Assembly: GCA_030745885.1 (NCBI GenBank)
Contig: JASLNR010000050.1
Location: 1-57,562 of the forward strand
DNA length: 57,562 nt
Reading direction: 5' to 3'
Source: Candidatus Thalassarchaeaceae archaeon
GTDB lineage: Archaea > Thermoplasmatota > Poseidoniia > Poseidoniales > Thalassarchaeaceae
Shown: one piece after another, positions 22,642-30,448 of the stretch
Numbering within the stretch: the stretch's first letter is position 1
Layout: the number at the start of each line of letters is the position of its first letter
Program-made: the position numbers and the translations under genes
The notes under the pieces: model-generated
Told to the model about the DNA's origin: nothing
The model's database searches: none
The model's input: the letters and a program-made list of their open reading frames with translations, nothing else

Positions 22642-24477
22642 CTAGAAGTCGGGCGTATCATCGGAGTGCCTCAGAATAACCACGCGTGCCCCGGGCCCGA
22701 TGCGTACCTGCGGGCGGCCTGCCCACTCCCCTATCTCGCCGTTGAGGATGGCTATCTCATCACCTCTGGTGATCGCCGCGGCGGATAGCGGAATGAACTG
22801 CTTGAAGGCGACGGAGGCCGCCGAACCGGTCTGGTCCAGAATGGTGATCGCCCAGCGATGGACGTCCACCCCATTGGGGTAGGCGACTATCGACCAGACC
22901 CGGGCAACCACGCTGACCCTGGTCTCGACCTCCACAATCGGTTCCTCGTCCCCGTCCTCGGCGATTGTGACCGATGACTTGCCGTCGAGGTCAATCTGGA
23001 GCTGCCCCCTCCAGATAGATGCCATTCCTCCGTCGATCCTTACCCTTGCTCCCTCGGCGATTGCTCTCGTGACATCTGAGGGAGCGCCGTACCTAGATGG
23101 CCTTACGCGCGCCCTGTCGTAACCATCCTGCAGAGTGAATTCTAGGCTCACCGTGCCGTCCTCCTGCAGATTGGGGCCCTGGAGCCCGACCACGTCGCCC
23201 ACGACGCTGACCCTGGTCTGGATCTCTCCTATCGGCGTAATCGGCCAAGCGTGACTGAAGCGCTCGACCCTGCGCTCCAGCGGCAGGGAGATGTCGTGGT
23301 CGGAACCCTCGCAGAGGCCACGGTACTCGCAGCGCTCGCACCTGGCCCTTTCATCCGGGTGCGTTGGCGGGTTGGCCGGAATCCCGCCGTCTTCGAAGAA
23401 CATCAGGGGGGCGGGGTTGGGGGGGCAATCCGCCGGACTAGGGTCCAAGGCGTGGATTGCTTGGTAGAGTCGCTCTAGTTCCTCGCCCATCCCGGACATC
23501 TCCTCGGGGCTCGGCATTGGCACGCCCTTCACCGTGCCAGTCCCGAGGTACCATATCTCCAGCGCCTCGGGCTCGTCTGCCCTCTCGTGAGTCTCCCACC
23601 AAAGCCAGCCGTACATGCGAAGCTGGTCGATGTATCCCCCCGACCGGTCGCCCCTACCAATCGATGCCTTCAGGTCTACGATGCGTGTCCTCCCGCTCCA
23701 TCGGTAAACTAGGTCATACTCGCCTTGGAACCACTCGTCGGGATGGGTGCTTGTGTGCGTGAAGGACTTCGCGTCCGGGTCCACGAACCACGGCCTTGCG
23801 ACCTCCCACGCCTCTGGCCATGATACCGGTCCGCTGACTGCAGCCGGGTGGGGCTGGTCCCAAGATCGGGGGAAGCCGTCGGGGGCAGGCCACTGCTCCC
23901 TCGCGCCTCGACGCCAGGCTTCGAGTCCAGGACCACCGCGGGCATCGAAGCAGGCCTCGACCTGGTCGAGGTGCATCCTGATGGCGGCTTCGACCATCTC
24001 GCGGCCCTCCCCTACGTCGATGTCCTCAACAGAACCAATGCGATTCGGGCTCGACTCCCATTGGGCGGCAGCCTCGTCCCAGCATCGCTGGAAGTGGGCC
24101 TCTGCCCTAGAACTGGCCCATGCTCCGAGAGATGCGCGATCAGTCGGCCATTCGGACTCCGGTAGCGCCTCCAAGGCAGGCCCCACCCAATAATCGGGCT
24201 CGTCGAGGTCCGGGGAGCCATCAGCGGCCAGGGGTGAGATCATCGAGGTCACGGAGTCGGCTGAGACGAATGCCGGGGAATCGCGGAGCACCCTGCAGAC
24301 GCACTCCTCCACAGCGATGCCGCGGAGGATCTGAGGTGGCAGCGGGGTCTTGAGCCGCTCTATCCAACCGTAGTACCACAGACGTGGGCATTTCCTCCAA
24401 GCGATGGCTTGGGAAGCAGAGAGCCTCCGGTAGGGGTTGACCTTCGGGTTTTCCGGGTCTGGCCTTCTGACGGGCAT
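22642..24477 (-). CDS. Cas4/RecB-like PD-(D/E)XK nuclease with Fe-S cysteines and C-terminal OB folds
   Basis: A 611-residue protein. N-terminal SASQAIAWRKCPRLWYY carries C30; the nuclease core has EYD (D255), VDLK (D268, K270) and QLRMYGW (Q285, Y289), matching motifs II, III and QhxxY of Cas4/AddB-type nucleases. C380, C383 and C389 (CERCEYRGLC) with C30 form the expected 4Fe-4S set. After residue 410 two similar segments begin with TRVSVVGDVV and TRVSVVARVW and continue as beta-rich units, probably OB folds that bind single-stranded DNA. The result looks like an end-processing exonuclease with built-in ssDNA-binding modules. No cas genes or CRISPR repeats lie nearby, so a repair or replication role is favoured. 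It is likely a single gene, 48 bp after the radical SAM gene. Confidence 0.75.
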   Translation of the reverse strand: MPVRRPDPENPKVNPYRRLSASQAIAWRKCPRLWYYGWIERLKTPLPPQILRGIAVEECVCRVLRDSPAFVSADSVTSMISPLAADGSPDLDEPDYWVGPALEALPESEWPTDRASLGAWASSRAEAHFQRCWDEAAAQWESSPNRIGSVEDIDVGEGREMVEAAIRMHLDQVEACFDARGGPGLEAWRRGAREQWPAPDGFPRSWDQPHPAAVSGPVSWPEAWEVARPWFVDPDAKSFTHTSTHPDEWFQGEYDLVYRWSGRTRIVDLKASIGRGDRSGGYIDQLRMYGWLWWETHERADEPEALEIWYLGTGTVKGVPMPSPEEMSGMGEELERLYQAIHALDPSPADCPPNPAPLMFFEDGGIPANPPTHPDERARCERCEYRGLCEGSDHDISLPLERRVERFSHAWPITPIGEIQTRVSVVGDVVGLQGPNLQEDGTVSLEFTLQDGYDRARVRPSRYGAPSDVTRAIAEGARVRIDGGMASIWRGQLQIDLDGKSSVTIAEDGDEEPIVEVETRVSVVARVWSIVAYPNGVDVHRWAITILDQTGSAASVAFKQFIPLSAAAITRGDEIAILNGEIGEWAGRPQVRIGPGARVVILRHSDDTPDF

Positions 24478-24525
24478 GGCTTCCTTTGCGAGACGAGGTC
24501 ATATCAACTTGCGCAGGGAGGGTGG

Positions 24526-25662
24526 CTAGCCACCTTTCCCGTTGAGCCAGACTACGGTGACCTCCAAGCGCTCGTGCGTTGGCAGGACCTCGACCATGGA
24601 GACGGGGGGGTCCACCTCATCGGCAATCGACTCGGCAACCACCAGGGGCATCTCTATGCGACCGTTCCCCCCATCCCAAAGCAGGAATCGCTCGGGCAGC
24701 CCAGTGACGCTGACCAGCTCCGACATCCACACTCCCTTCGTCTCCTCGCTGGCCTCGATGGCGCCAAACAGCAGCGTGCCGTCATCTGTCAGGACCTCAT
24801 GGGGTGCAATCGTCGCCTCGCCCCTCCTGAGGAATCGGCGTCGCAATTGCCCGGCGTCCTTGTAAACAGCCGTGCAGAACTTGAGGTGGTAGCCGTACGC
24901 CTCTCGAATCTCGCCTTCGACCGGGTCGGGCTCGCCCAACTCTGCTGCCATCACGCGGTCGCGCATGGCGATGGCCAGTTCAGCAGAGCCCGACGCACCA
25001 GCGGTGATCTCAGTGGAGAGGTTGAACCCCCTCAGCTCCATATTGTCGTGATTGCCGACGGTGATCTCCAACTCGTTAAGGTTGAGGAAGGAAACCTCGA
25101 GGTCACGCAGAATCTCCAGTAGGTCGAACAGCTCGTCCTCTCTATCGGGCTCACACGGAATCTCGATGCCCGTCATGATGCCGGCCCCGGAGCAGGCCGC
25201 GATTGTTTCGCGGTACCTCTCTGTCTCGAGGTCGAGCAGGTGGAACCTGATCTCGTCGAGCCCGGCTTCGGCGAGTTCTGATGCCCATTCAGGCCTGAAG
25301 GGGATGCTAGTGTACATGTGGAGATGGAAGGCCGGGCCGAACTCGGCCTTCAGTCGGGAAATCCCCTCGAGCGTCCGCTCGCGCGCCATCATGGGATCGC
25401 CTCCAGTAATCCCAGCACCTGTTGCGCGCATGGCGCGAGCCTCTTCAATGACCTCCCCGAAGGTTTCGCAGCGTCGCTCGTTGGCGAACATCCATTCGAC
25501 GTCGCGACGGGATTCGGAAAGCGGGCAGTAATCGCACGCCCAGTGGCATTTGCCGGTGATGAAGAGCACCATCTTGCTGCCCATCTGGCACTGTATGCAT
25601 CCCTCGGTGTCCGAATCGCACGGTGCCTCGGCCAAATCGGGAACCTGCGGGAGGTCGAGCAT
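24526..25662 (-). CDS. Radical SAM protein related to pyruvate-formate-lyase activases (COG2108-like)
   Basis: A 378-residue protein. The radical SAM cluster motif is GKCHWACDYCPL (C39-x3-C43-x2-C46), followed by TGAGITGGDPMM, the glycine-rich SAM-binding strand. Three more cysteines precede it (C15, C22, C25), as in the uncharacterised archaeal COG2108 group, and may bind a second cluster. The C-terminal part (YGYHLKFCTAVYKD) keeps another cysteine. The reaction is unknown. The start ATG directly follows the pdxT stop (TAG-ATG), so the two are almost certainly co-transcribed; whether the product touches vitamin B6 metabolism is only a hint from position. Confidence 0.8.
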   Translation of the reverse strand: MLDLPQVPDLAEAPCDSDTEGCIQCQMGSKMVLFITGKCHWACDYCPLSESRRDVEWMFANERRCETFGEVIEEARAMRATGAGITGGDPMMARERTLEGISRLKAEFGPAFHLHMYTSIPFRPEWASELAEAGLDEIRFHLLDLETERYRETIAACSGAGIMTGIEIPCEPDREDELFDLLEILRDLEVSFLNLNELEITVGNHDNMELRGFNLSTEITAGASGSAELAIAMRDRVMAAELGEPDPVEGEIREAYGYHLKFCTAVYKDAGQLRRRFLRRGEATIAPHEVLTDDGTLLFGAIEASEETKGVWMSELVSVTGLPERFLLWDGGNGRIEMPLVVAESIADEVDPPVSMVEVLPTHERLEVTVVWLNGKGG

Positions 25663-26277
25663 CTACGCCTCCGCGACCAGCGCGCTCGCCGTCTCGATGA
25701 GCCAACGGTGGAAACCTGCGTCGGGAGAGAGTTCGGGGTGGAATGTGAGCGCGAGCCGATTGCCCGTCTTGACACCGACCACCTCTTCACCGAGCAAGGC
25801 TGCAACCTCTCCGTCCGGTCCGGCGTGGGTAAATCTGGGTGCACGGATGAAGACGCCGGGAAACTCGCGCTGCAGGGTCGTGGCCTCTAGGGAGGTCTGG
25901 AAGGAGTCGGCCTGTGTGCCGAAGGCGTTGCGGTCGATGGCTGCGTCTACCATTGGGGCACCGCCGTCCTGAGGGTCGGAGAGCAGGATTGCACCCGCGC
26001 AGGTGCCGAGCACGGGTCTGGAAGAGTCATCCCTGATCCACTTGAAGATCGCAGGGAGCAGTGCAGATGCGGGGTCGTTGCCGGTCAGGCGCATGGTGGT
26101 AGACTCGCCACCGGGAAGAACAATCGCATGCGGGCCTGCTGCCTCGAGGTCGGATGCCTTGCGCAGCTCATGGACCTCGATGTCGATGCCCGACTCGGCC
26201 GAAGCGCGCTCTAGCGCCACTAGGTGGACGTGTCGCGCGCCCTGCAGCATGACGAGGCCTATGCGAAGCACGTCCAT
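25663..26277 (-). CDS. pdxT: PLP synthase glutaminase subunit PdxT
   Basis: A 204-residue class I glutamine amidotransferase. It starts IGLVMLQGARHVH, has the LPGGESTTMRL loop, the nucleophile elbow GTCAGAILLS (Cys), and the HPEL catalytic His/Glu near the C-terminus, all diagnostic of PdxT. It supplies ammonia to PdxS, which makes pyridoxal phosphate from ribose 5-phosphate and glyceraldehyde 3-phosphate. pdxS is not in this window. The ATG at 26277 fits the family length; a longer ORF upstream overlaps serC. It is transcribed divergently from serC, with only 18 bp between the start codons, and is followed without gap by the radical SAM gene. Confidence 0.92.
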   Translation of the reverse strand: MDVLRIGLVMLQGARHVHLVALERASAESGIDIEVHELRKASDLEAAGPHAIVLPGGESTTMRLTGNDPASALLPAIFKWIRDDSSRPVLGTCAGAILLSDPQDGGAPMVDAAIDRNAFGTQADSFQTSLEATTLQREFPGVFIRAPRFTHAGPDGEVAALLGEEVVGVKTGNRLALTFHPELSPDAGFHRWLIETASALVAEA

Positions 26278-26295
26278 GCGTCCGGCCACCTGAAA

Positions 26296-27444
26296 ATGAA
26301 CCCTGCCGTAGACTCCGATGGGCTGAAAGACTCGGGGCGGGCGTGTCCGACCGTGGAACCTGCTGGGCGCATCCACAACTTCGGCGCTGGTCCCGCCGTG
26401 CTTCCCCTCGAGGTCGTGGAGGAGGTTGCGACCACGCTGCCCAACCTCCTCGACAGCGGCTTCGGCCTGCTGGAGGTCTCGCACCGCAGCGCCACCTTCC
26501 AGAGCGTCATCGACTCTGCAATGGAGCGGATCAGTCGAGTGATGTCGGTTCCCGACGATTACGAGATCCTATTCCTCCAAGGCGGGGCATCAACCCAATT
26601 CTACATGACTGCTCTCAATCTAATCAGCGAGGGGGAGAAGGCGGACTTCCTAGTCACCGGTGGCTGGTCGCAAAAGGCTCTCGAGGAGGCCGGACGAGTG
26701 GGTGATGCCGCTGCTGCATGGGATGGTGCGGACGACGGTTTCAGGTCCGTGCCTCAGGATGGTGAGTACTCGATTCGCGAGGATGCCGAATATGTCCACT
26801 ACACTTCGAACAACACGCTGTTCGGGACCCAGTTTCACCACCTGCCCGACAGCGGCGGTAAGCCGAGAGTTGTCGATGCCAGCTCGGACATCTGCGGTGT
26901 CCCCATCGACGTTGCCTCGCACGACGTGATCTACGCGGGCGCGCAGAAGAACCTCGGTGCCAGCGGCGTGACCCTAGTCATACTCTCGCCATGGGCGATG
27001 TCAAGGGGGAAGGGGGGGCTGCCGACCATGCTAGACTACAGTACCCACGTCTCGAAGGGCTCGATGTTCAACACCCCCAATACCTCGGGAATCTACGTGC
27101 TGGACCGCGTCTTCGCCTGGGTCGAGCGCAACGGCGGGTTGGATGGCGCCATCGAGCGCAACCATGCAAAGGCCGCACTGGTCTACGACCAACTCGACAG
27201 CAGCGACTTCTGGAAGCCGCATGCCACCGAGAACTCGCGATCGGTGATGAATATCACATGGAGGCTGGTTGACGAGGATCTGGAGGCTGCCTTCCTAGAA
27301 CAGGCCGACGAGGTAGGGATGGGCGGGCTCAAGGGGCATCGCAGCGTCGGGGGGATTCGGGCTAGCATGTACAATGGATGCCCGATGGAGAGCGTCGAAG
27401 CCCTCGTGTCATTCATGCAGGACTTCGAGGGGCGGCATAGCTGA
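26296..27444 (+). CDS. serC: Phosphoserine aminotransferase (SerC type)
   Basis: A 382-residue PLP enzyme. HNFGAGPAVLPLEVVEEV, GLLEVSHRS, LFLQGGASTQF and the PLP-lysine segment YAGAQKNLGASGVTLV match SerC; TSNNTLFGTQF is the phosphate-binding region, and the C-terminal GHRSVGGIRASMYN is characteristic. It converts 3-phosphohydroxypyruvate and glutamate to phosphoserine and 2-oxoglutarate. I chose ATG 26296; an upstream ATG at 26224 lies inside pdxT. The divergent neighbour pdxT makes its cofactor, which is a sensible pairing, and the next gene, deoC, starts 9 bp after its stop. Confidence 0.92.
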   Translation: MNPAVDSDGLKDSGRACPTVEPAGRIHNFGAGPAVLPLEVVEEVATTLPNLLDSGFGLLEVSHRSATFQSVIDSAMERISRVMSVPDDYEILFLQGGASTQFYMTALNLISEGEKADFLVTGGWSQKALEEAGRVGDAAAAWDGADDGFRSVPQDGEYSIREDAEYVHYTSNNTLFGTQFHHLPDSGGKPRVVDASSDICGVPIDVASHDVIYAGAQKNLGASGVTLVILSPWAMSRGKGGLPTMLDYSTHVSKGSMFNTPNTSGIYVLDRVFAWVERNGGLDGAIERNHAKAALVYDQLDSSDFWKPHATENSRSVMNITWRLVDEDLEAAFLEQADEVGMGGLKGHRSVGGIRASMYNGCPMESVEALVSFMQDFEGRHS

Positions 27445-27452
27445 GTGATAGG

Positions 27453-28154
27453 ATGGATGCGAGGGGGATCCTCGACCTGCTTGACATGACTCTGCTTGAC
27501 CGCGAAGCCGACGATGCTGCTTTGGACTCCCTGTGCATGAAGGCCAACGAGCACAGGCCAGCTGCCGTATGCGTTTTCGCAGAGCACGCGCCCTACGTGG
27601 GAAGCAGGCTGGATGATGGGGTGGCCTTAGCAGTGGTTGCCGCGGGGTTCCCGGAAGGCAGCGAATCCTCAGAGGAGATTACCGCGGCCATTCGCGAGGC
27701 AGTGGCATCTGGCGCCGAGGAGGTGGACTGCGTCTTGGAGCCGCGCGAAGAAGAGGATTTTCCCAATGAGGAGGACCTCGCCAAGCTAATTGCCATGAGG
27801 GAGGCATCCCAAGGCTGCATCCTGAAGGTGATTATCGAGGCTCCCCTGCTCGACGAGCGAAGGATGCGAGCGGTCACAAGGATGGTGCTCGCTGTGGGGG
27901 CTGACTTCGTCAAGTCATGCACCGGCAACCGCGGCGGGTGCAGTGACGAGGTTGCAGAGATACTGGCGTACGAGGCTCACAGGCACGGCTTAGCGGCTGG
28001 TAGAAGCGCCGGAGTCAAGTTGGCAGGGGGAATCGGCACCAAGGCTGATGTCGATCGACTAATCGGGATCGTAACCCGTCAGGACCCCTCCATGGTGGGA
28101 TCTCAGCGCCTCAGAATCGGCGCATCTTCCCTACTTGGGAACCTAGTTGGCTGA
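27453..28154 (+). CDS. deoC: Deoxyribose-phosphate aldolase (DeoC)
   Basis: A 233-residue TIM-barrel aldolase. LDMTLLDREAD at the N-terminus, PAAVCVFAEHAPYV, VDCVLEPRE, LKVIIEAPLL, the Schiff-base lysine segment ADFVKSCTGN and SAGVKLAGGIGTKAD correspond to DeoC strands. It cleaves 2-deoxyribose 5-phosphate to acetaldehyde and glyceraldehyde 3-phosphate. Serine/threonine in the usual VKTSTG motif is partly altered (VKSCTGN). It lies 9 bp after serC and ends one base before tRNA-Val on the opposite strand. Confidence 0.88.
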   Translation: MDARGILDLLDMTLLDREADDAALDSLCMKANEHRPAAVCVFAEHAPYVGSRLDDGVALAVVAAGFPEGSESSEEITAAIREAVASGAEEVDCVLEPREEEDFPNEEDLAKLIAMREASQGCILKVIIEAPLLDERRMRAVTRMVLAVGADFVKSCTGNRGGCSDEVAEILAYEAHRHGLAAGRSAGVKLAGGIGTKADVDRLIGIVTRQDPSMVGSQRLRIGASSLLGNLVG

Positions 28155-28155
28155 T

Positions 28156-28231
28156 TGGTGGGCTCGGCAGGAATTGAACCTGCGATCTTCGCCGTGTGAA
28201 GGCGACGTCATAACCCCTAGACCACGAGCCC
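28156..28231 (-). tRNA. tRNA-Val (anticodon CAC)
   Basis: On the minus strand, acceptor GGGCTCG pairs with CGAGCCC; the anticodon stem TCGCC/GGCGA encloses TTCACAC, giving CAC (reads GTG). The T arm is GCAGG-TTCAATT-CCTGC. Discriminator A is followed by encoded CCA (28156-28158). It is convergent with deoC, whose stop ends at 28154. Confidence 0.93.
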
Positions 28232-28286
28232 GGCCCGCTTGCCAGCCGTTGCCGCGGCATAAGCGTGATGACGGGGAGGGGGGCAC

Positions 28287-28302
28287 GACTCCCGCCGGAG
28301 TC
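28287..28302 (+). promoter_or_regulatory. Perfect 6-bp inverted repeat ahead of the Trx-CcdA gene
   Basis: GACTCC and GGAGTC flank CGCC, 27 bp before the GTG start at 28329. The 97-bp gap between tRNA-Val and this gene otherwise holds no ORF and no clear TATA box. It could be an operator or a 5' leader hairpin, or chance in GC-rich DNA. Confidence 0.25.
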
Positions 28303-28328
28303 AAAAGTCCAGTCGATTTCGGCGGCTC

Positions 28329-29777
28329 GTGGCAGGCAACTTGGACCTAGGGGTCCTTCGCGAGAGGGAGACGTGGCGGGCCTTCGGAATCGGTGTGGTT
28401 CTATTCTGCATCATCGCCTACGCATCCCTGGCCGTGTTCGGGCTGTCCTCGTCGCTCTACGGGGTCTCCGACCAGATCGAGCAGGTCCCTGACTTCGAGG
28501 TCGCCTCAATGAATAGGGCAGGGATCGACGATGCGGTTGCGGACCGAGACGGCATGGTCAGGCTTTCGAACCTTCGAGGCAGCGTGGTCGTGCTCGATTT
28601 CATGGCTGTGGATTGCGGCAACTGCCACTACGTCCAAGAGCATATCAACTCCAACATTGATGATTGGGGGGAACTCGACGGGCCGTATCCGGTGGTTGTT
28701 CTCTCAATCGGATCATGGTACGGCTACGAGACATTCGATCGAATAAACCGGACCTTCGGCGACCCATCCTCCGACAGGCACATGCGCTGGCCGGTCGTGA
28801 ACGGCGCCTCTGACTCCGTCCTGCTCGAAGGAGGGGGAGGGGGGGATCTCGTCGAGTACTACTCCGCGCAGAACCTACCACTGGCTCTTGTGATCGACCA
28901 TGGGGGGTATGTGGTGGCCAAGGAGGGCACGGGAATCCCACTCGATGGCTGGACGTCCTTCGATAGCGCCATTTTGAGCGCCAACGCGGGCATGGCCGAT
29001 GATCTGAGGTTTGGAATCGATAAGGCGGACAGGTCGATGAGCGGGGTCTTCCTAATCGGGCTATTCCTTGGCATCCTAGTCTACTTCTCGCCCTGTGCCT
29101 TCCCAGTCCTACCCTCATACATCAGCTATTACCTCAACCTGGGCATGAAGGAGGACGAGTTGCTCGGGGCTGGCAAGATTGAAGGAGGCATGCCGAGCGC
29201 TGTGGAGGTCGGGGGGTTCGCCGCCCTTGGCCAACTGACCTTCTTCACCGTGATTGGCTCCATCATCTTCGGACTAGGTGGTGTGATTGACCTGTCTGGC
29301 TCCCTGCACGGCATCGCAGTGGCGATAGCGTGGCTGCTCGTGGTTCTGGGTGCGCTGATGCTGCTCGGTTGGACCTCACACGTCCTGGCTTGGGTCCAGC
29401 GCGTTCTGGATCGTTACCAGACCGCCGAGATGGATGAGCAGTTCACCCCACGCCGCAACATGTACCTGTGGGGAATTGGATACAGTGCCGCCTCAGTGGA
29501 CTGCACCGCCGCCGCAGTATTTCCATTCGTAGCCTGGCTAGCAGTGGTGGGAGATGGGGCCTTCGTTACGGGGATGGCGGGACTGATGCTCTCAGTATCC
29601 ATTCTCATGGTATCCGTGACCGTGCTCGTCGGGCTCGGTCGGCAGGCCATGATTGACCGTCTGCGCAGATCGACGGCTGTGGTCAAGGCCACGGGCGCTT
29701 GGATGATGATGTTCGCCGGCATTGGCCTGCTCGTCTACCTAACGCAGCCTGAGTTCGTAGCCGGGCTGCTAGACTAG
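28329..29777 (+). CDS. Thioredoxin-like domain fused to CcdA/DsbD-type membrane domain
   Basis: A 482-residue protein. After an N-terminal anchor helix (about 18-40) comes a redoxin domain facing outside (about 52-215) with active-site FMAVDCGNCHYVQ (C96-x2-C99). Residues about 236-476 form a six-helix CcdA domain with its conserved in-membrane cysteines in YFSPCAFPVLPSY (C256) and VDCTAAAVFPFV (C392). CcdA carries electrons from cytoplasmic thioredoxin through the membrane to an extracytoplasmic thiol acceptor; here acceptor and transporter are one chain. Likely role: reduction or isomerisation of disulfides in exported proteins. The GTG start is at 28329. Its 3' end overlaps the convergent kinase gene by 4 bp. 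Confidence 0.82.
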   Translation: MAGNLDLGVLRERETWRAFGIGVVLFCIIAYASLAVFGLSSSLYGVSDQIEQVPDFEVASMNRAGIDDAVADRDGMVRLSNLRGSVVVLDFMAVDCGNCHYVQEHINSNIDDWGELDGPYPVVVLSIGSWYGYETFDRINRTFGDPSSDRHMRWPVVNGASDSVLLEGGGGGDLVEYYSAQNLPLALVIDHGGYVVAKEGTGIPLDGWTSFDSAILSANAGMADDLRFGIDKADRSMSGVFLIGLFLGILVYFSPCAFPVLPSYISYYLNLGMKEDELLGAGKIEGGMPSAVEVGGFAALGQLTFFTVIGSIIFGLGGVIDLSGSLHGIAVAIAWLLVVLGALMLLGWTSHVLAWVQRVLDRYQTAEMDEQFTPRRNMYLWGIGYSAASVDCTAAAVFPFVAWLAVVGDGAFVTGMAGLMLSVSILMVSVTVLVGLGRQAMIDRLRRSTAVVKATGAWMMMFAGIGLLVYLTQPEFVAGLLD

Positions 29778-30448
29778 ATCTCCCCGAAGGGTTGGAGCAT
29801 TTCGTTCACTACCGGATGCACGGACTCCCATATCTTGTCGTGCACCTGCTCCACGGTGAGGCGCGTGGGAATGAGGGTCGCGCCCACCTTGGCTCCTGCT
29901 GCCTGGAAGGCCTGCCGCATCGTCTTCTGATACTGCAGAAAGGAGGAGGTGATGGAGGGAGAGAGGGCAAGATCCATCCCGGCCTCGAAGTGGTTCAGGG
30001 CCTCCAGCCTCTCTCCGAACATGATTCGATTCAGCAGGCGGCGCGGACCGGCATGGAGGATGATGATGGCATCCGCCGAGGGCACGTCTGAGTATAGAGA
30101 TTCGATCCAACTACCGTCGCCGCCACGCACCTCCTCGCGAATACGAGGGGTTATGGTATAGCGGTCGGCTATGACGACAAAACCAGCTTCAAGCAGGGGC
30201 TCGGCCTCATGCTTGATCTGGTCATGTAGGTCTGTTGCGTAAAGCAACGAGCGAGTCCGCCAGTTCAGTTGGTGAATATCTGCCGTGCGGGACTTGACTA
30301 GGATGCCCATGAGATCAGAGCGAGCCAGGCCGATCGTGTGAGTGGCGATGCCATGGGCCTTCAGCCTGGCAGAAAGCAGCCGTGCGTGCAGGGTCCGGCC
30401 CACGTGATCGGGGCCCTCGATGACGATGAGCTTGCCCGCACGGCTCAT
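29774..30448 (-). CDS. Thymidylate-kinase-like protein with altered P-loop
   Basis: A 224-residue member of the dTMP-kinase fold (IVIEGPDHVGRTLHARLL; VVIADRYTITPR as the DRY/DRW motif), but the P-loop reads GPDHVGRT, with arginine where the invariant lysine of GxDGxGKS/T should be, and the FYE-type lid motif is changed to HFEAG. It is adjacent to a canonical copy (ATGA overlap at 30445-30448). It may have different specificity, low activity, or act as a partner of the upstream kinase. It is not a pseudogene by appearance: the frame is intact and full length. Confidence 0.75.
   Translation of the reverse strand: MSRAGKLIVIEGPDHVGRTLHARLLSARLKAHGIATHTIGLARSDLMGILVKSRTADIHQLNWRTRSLLYATDLHDQIKHEAEPLLEAGFVVIADRYTITPRIREEVRGGDGSWIESLYSDVPSADAIIILHAGPRRLLNRIMFGERLEALNHFEAGMDLALSPSITSSFLQYQKTMRQAFQAAGAKVGATLIPTRLTVEQVHDKIWESVHPVVNEMLQPFGEI

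Noticed and set aside
22642..24477. Cas4 of a CRISPR system
   Set aside because: No other cas genes or repeats are nearby, and the protein is three times the length of Cas4 with extra C-terminal domains.
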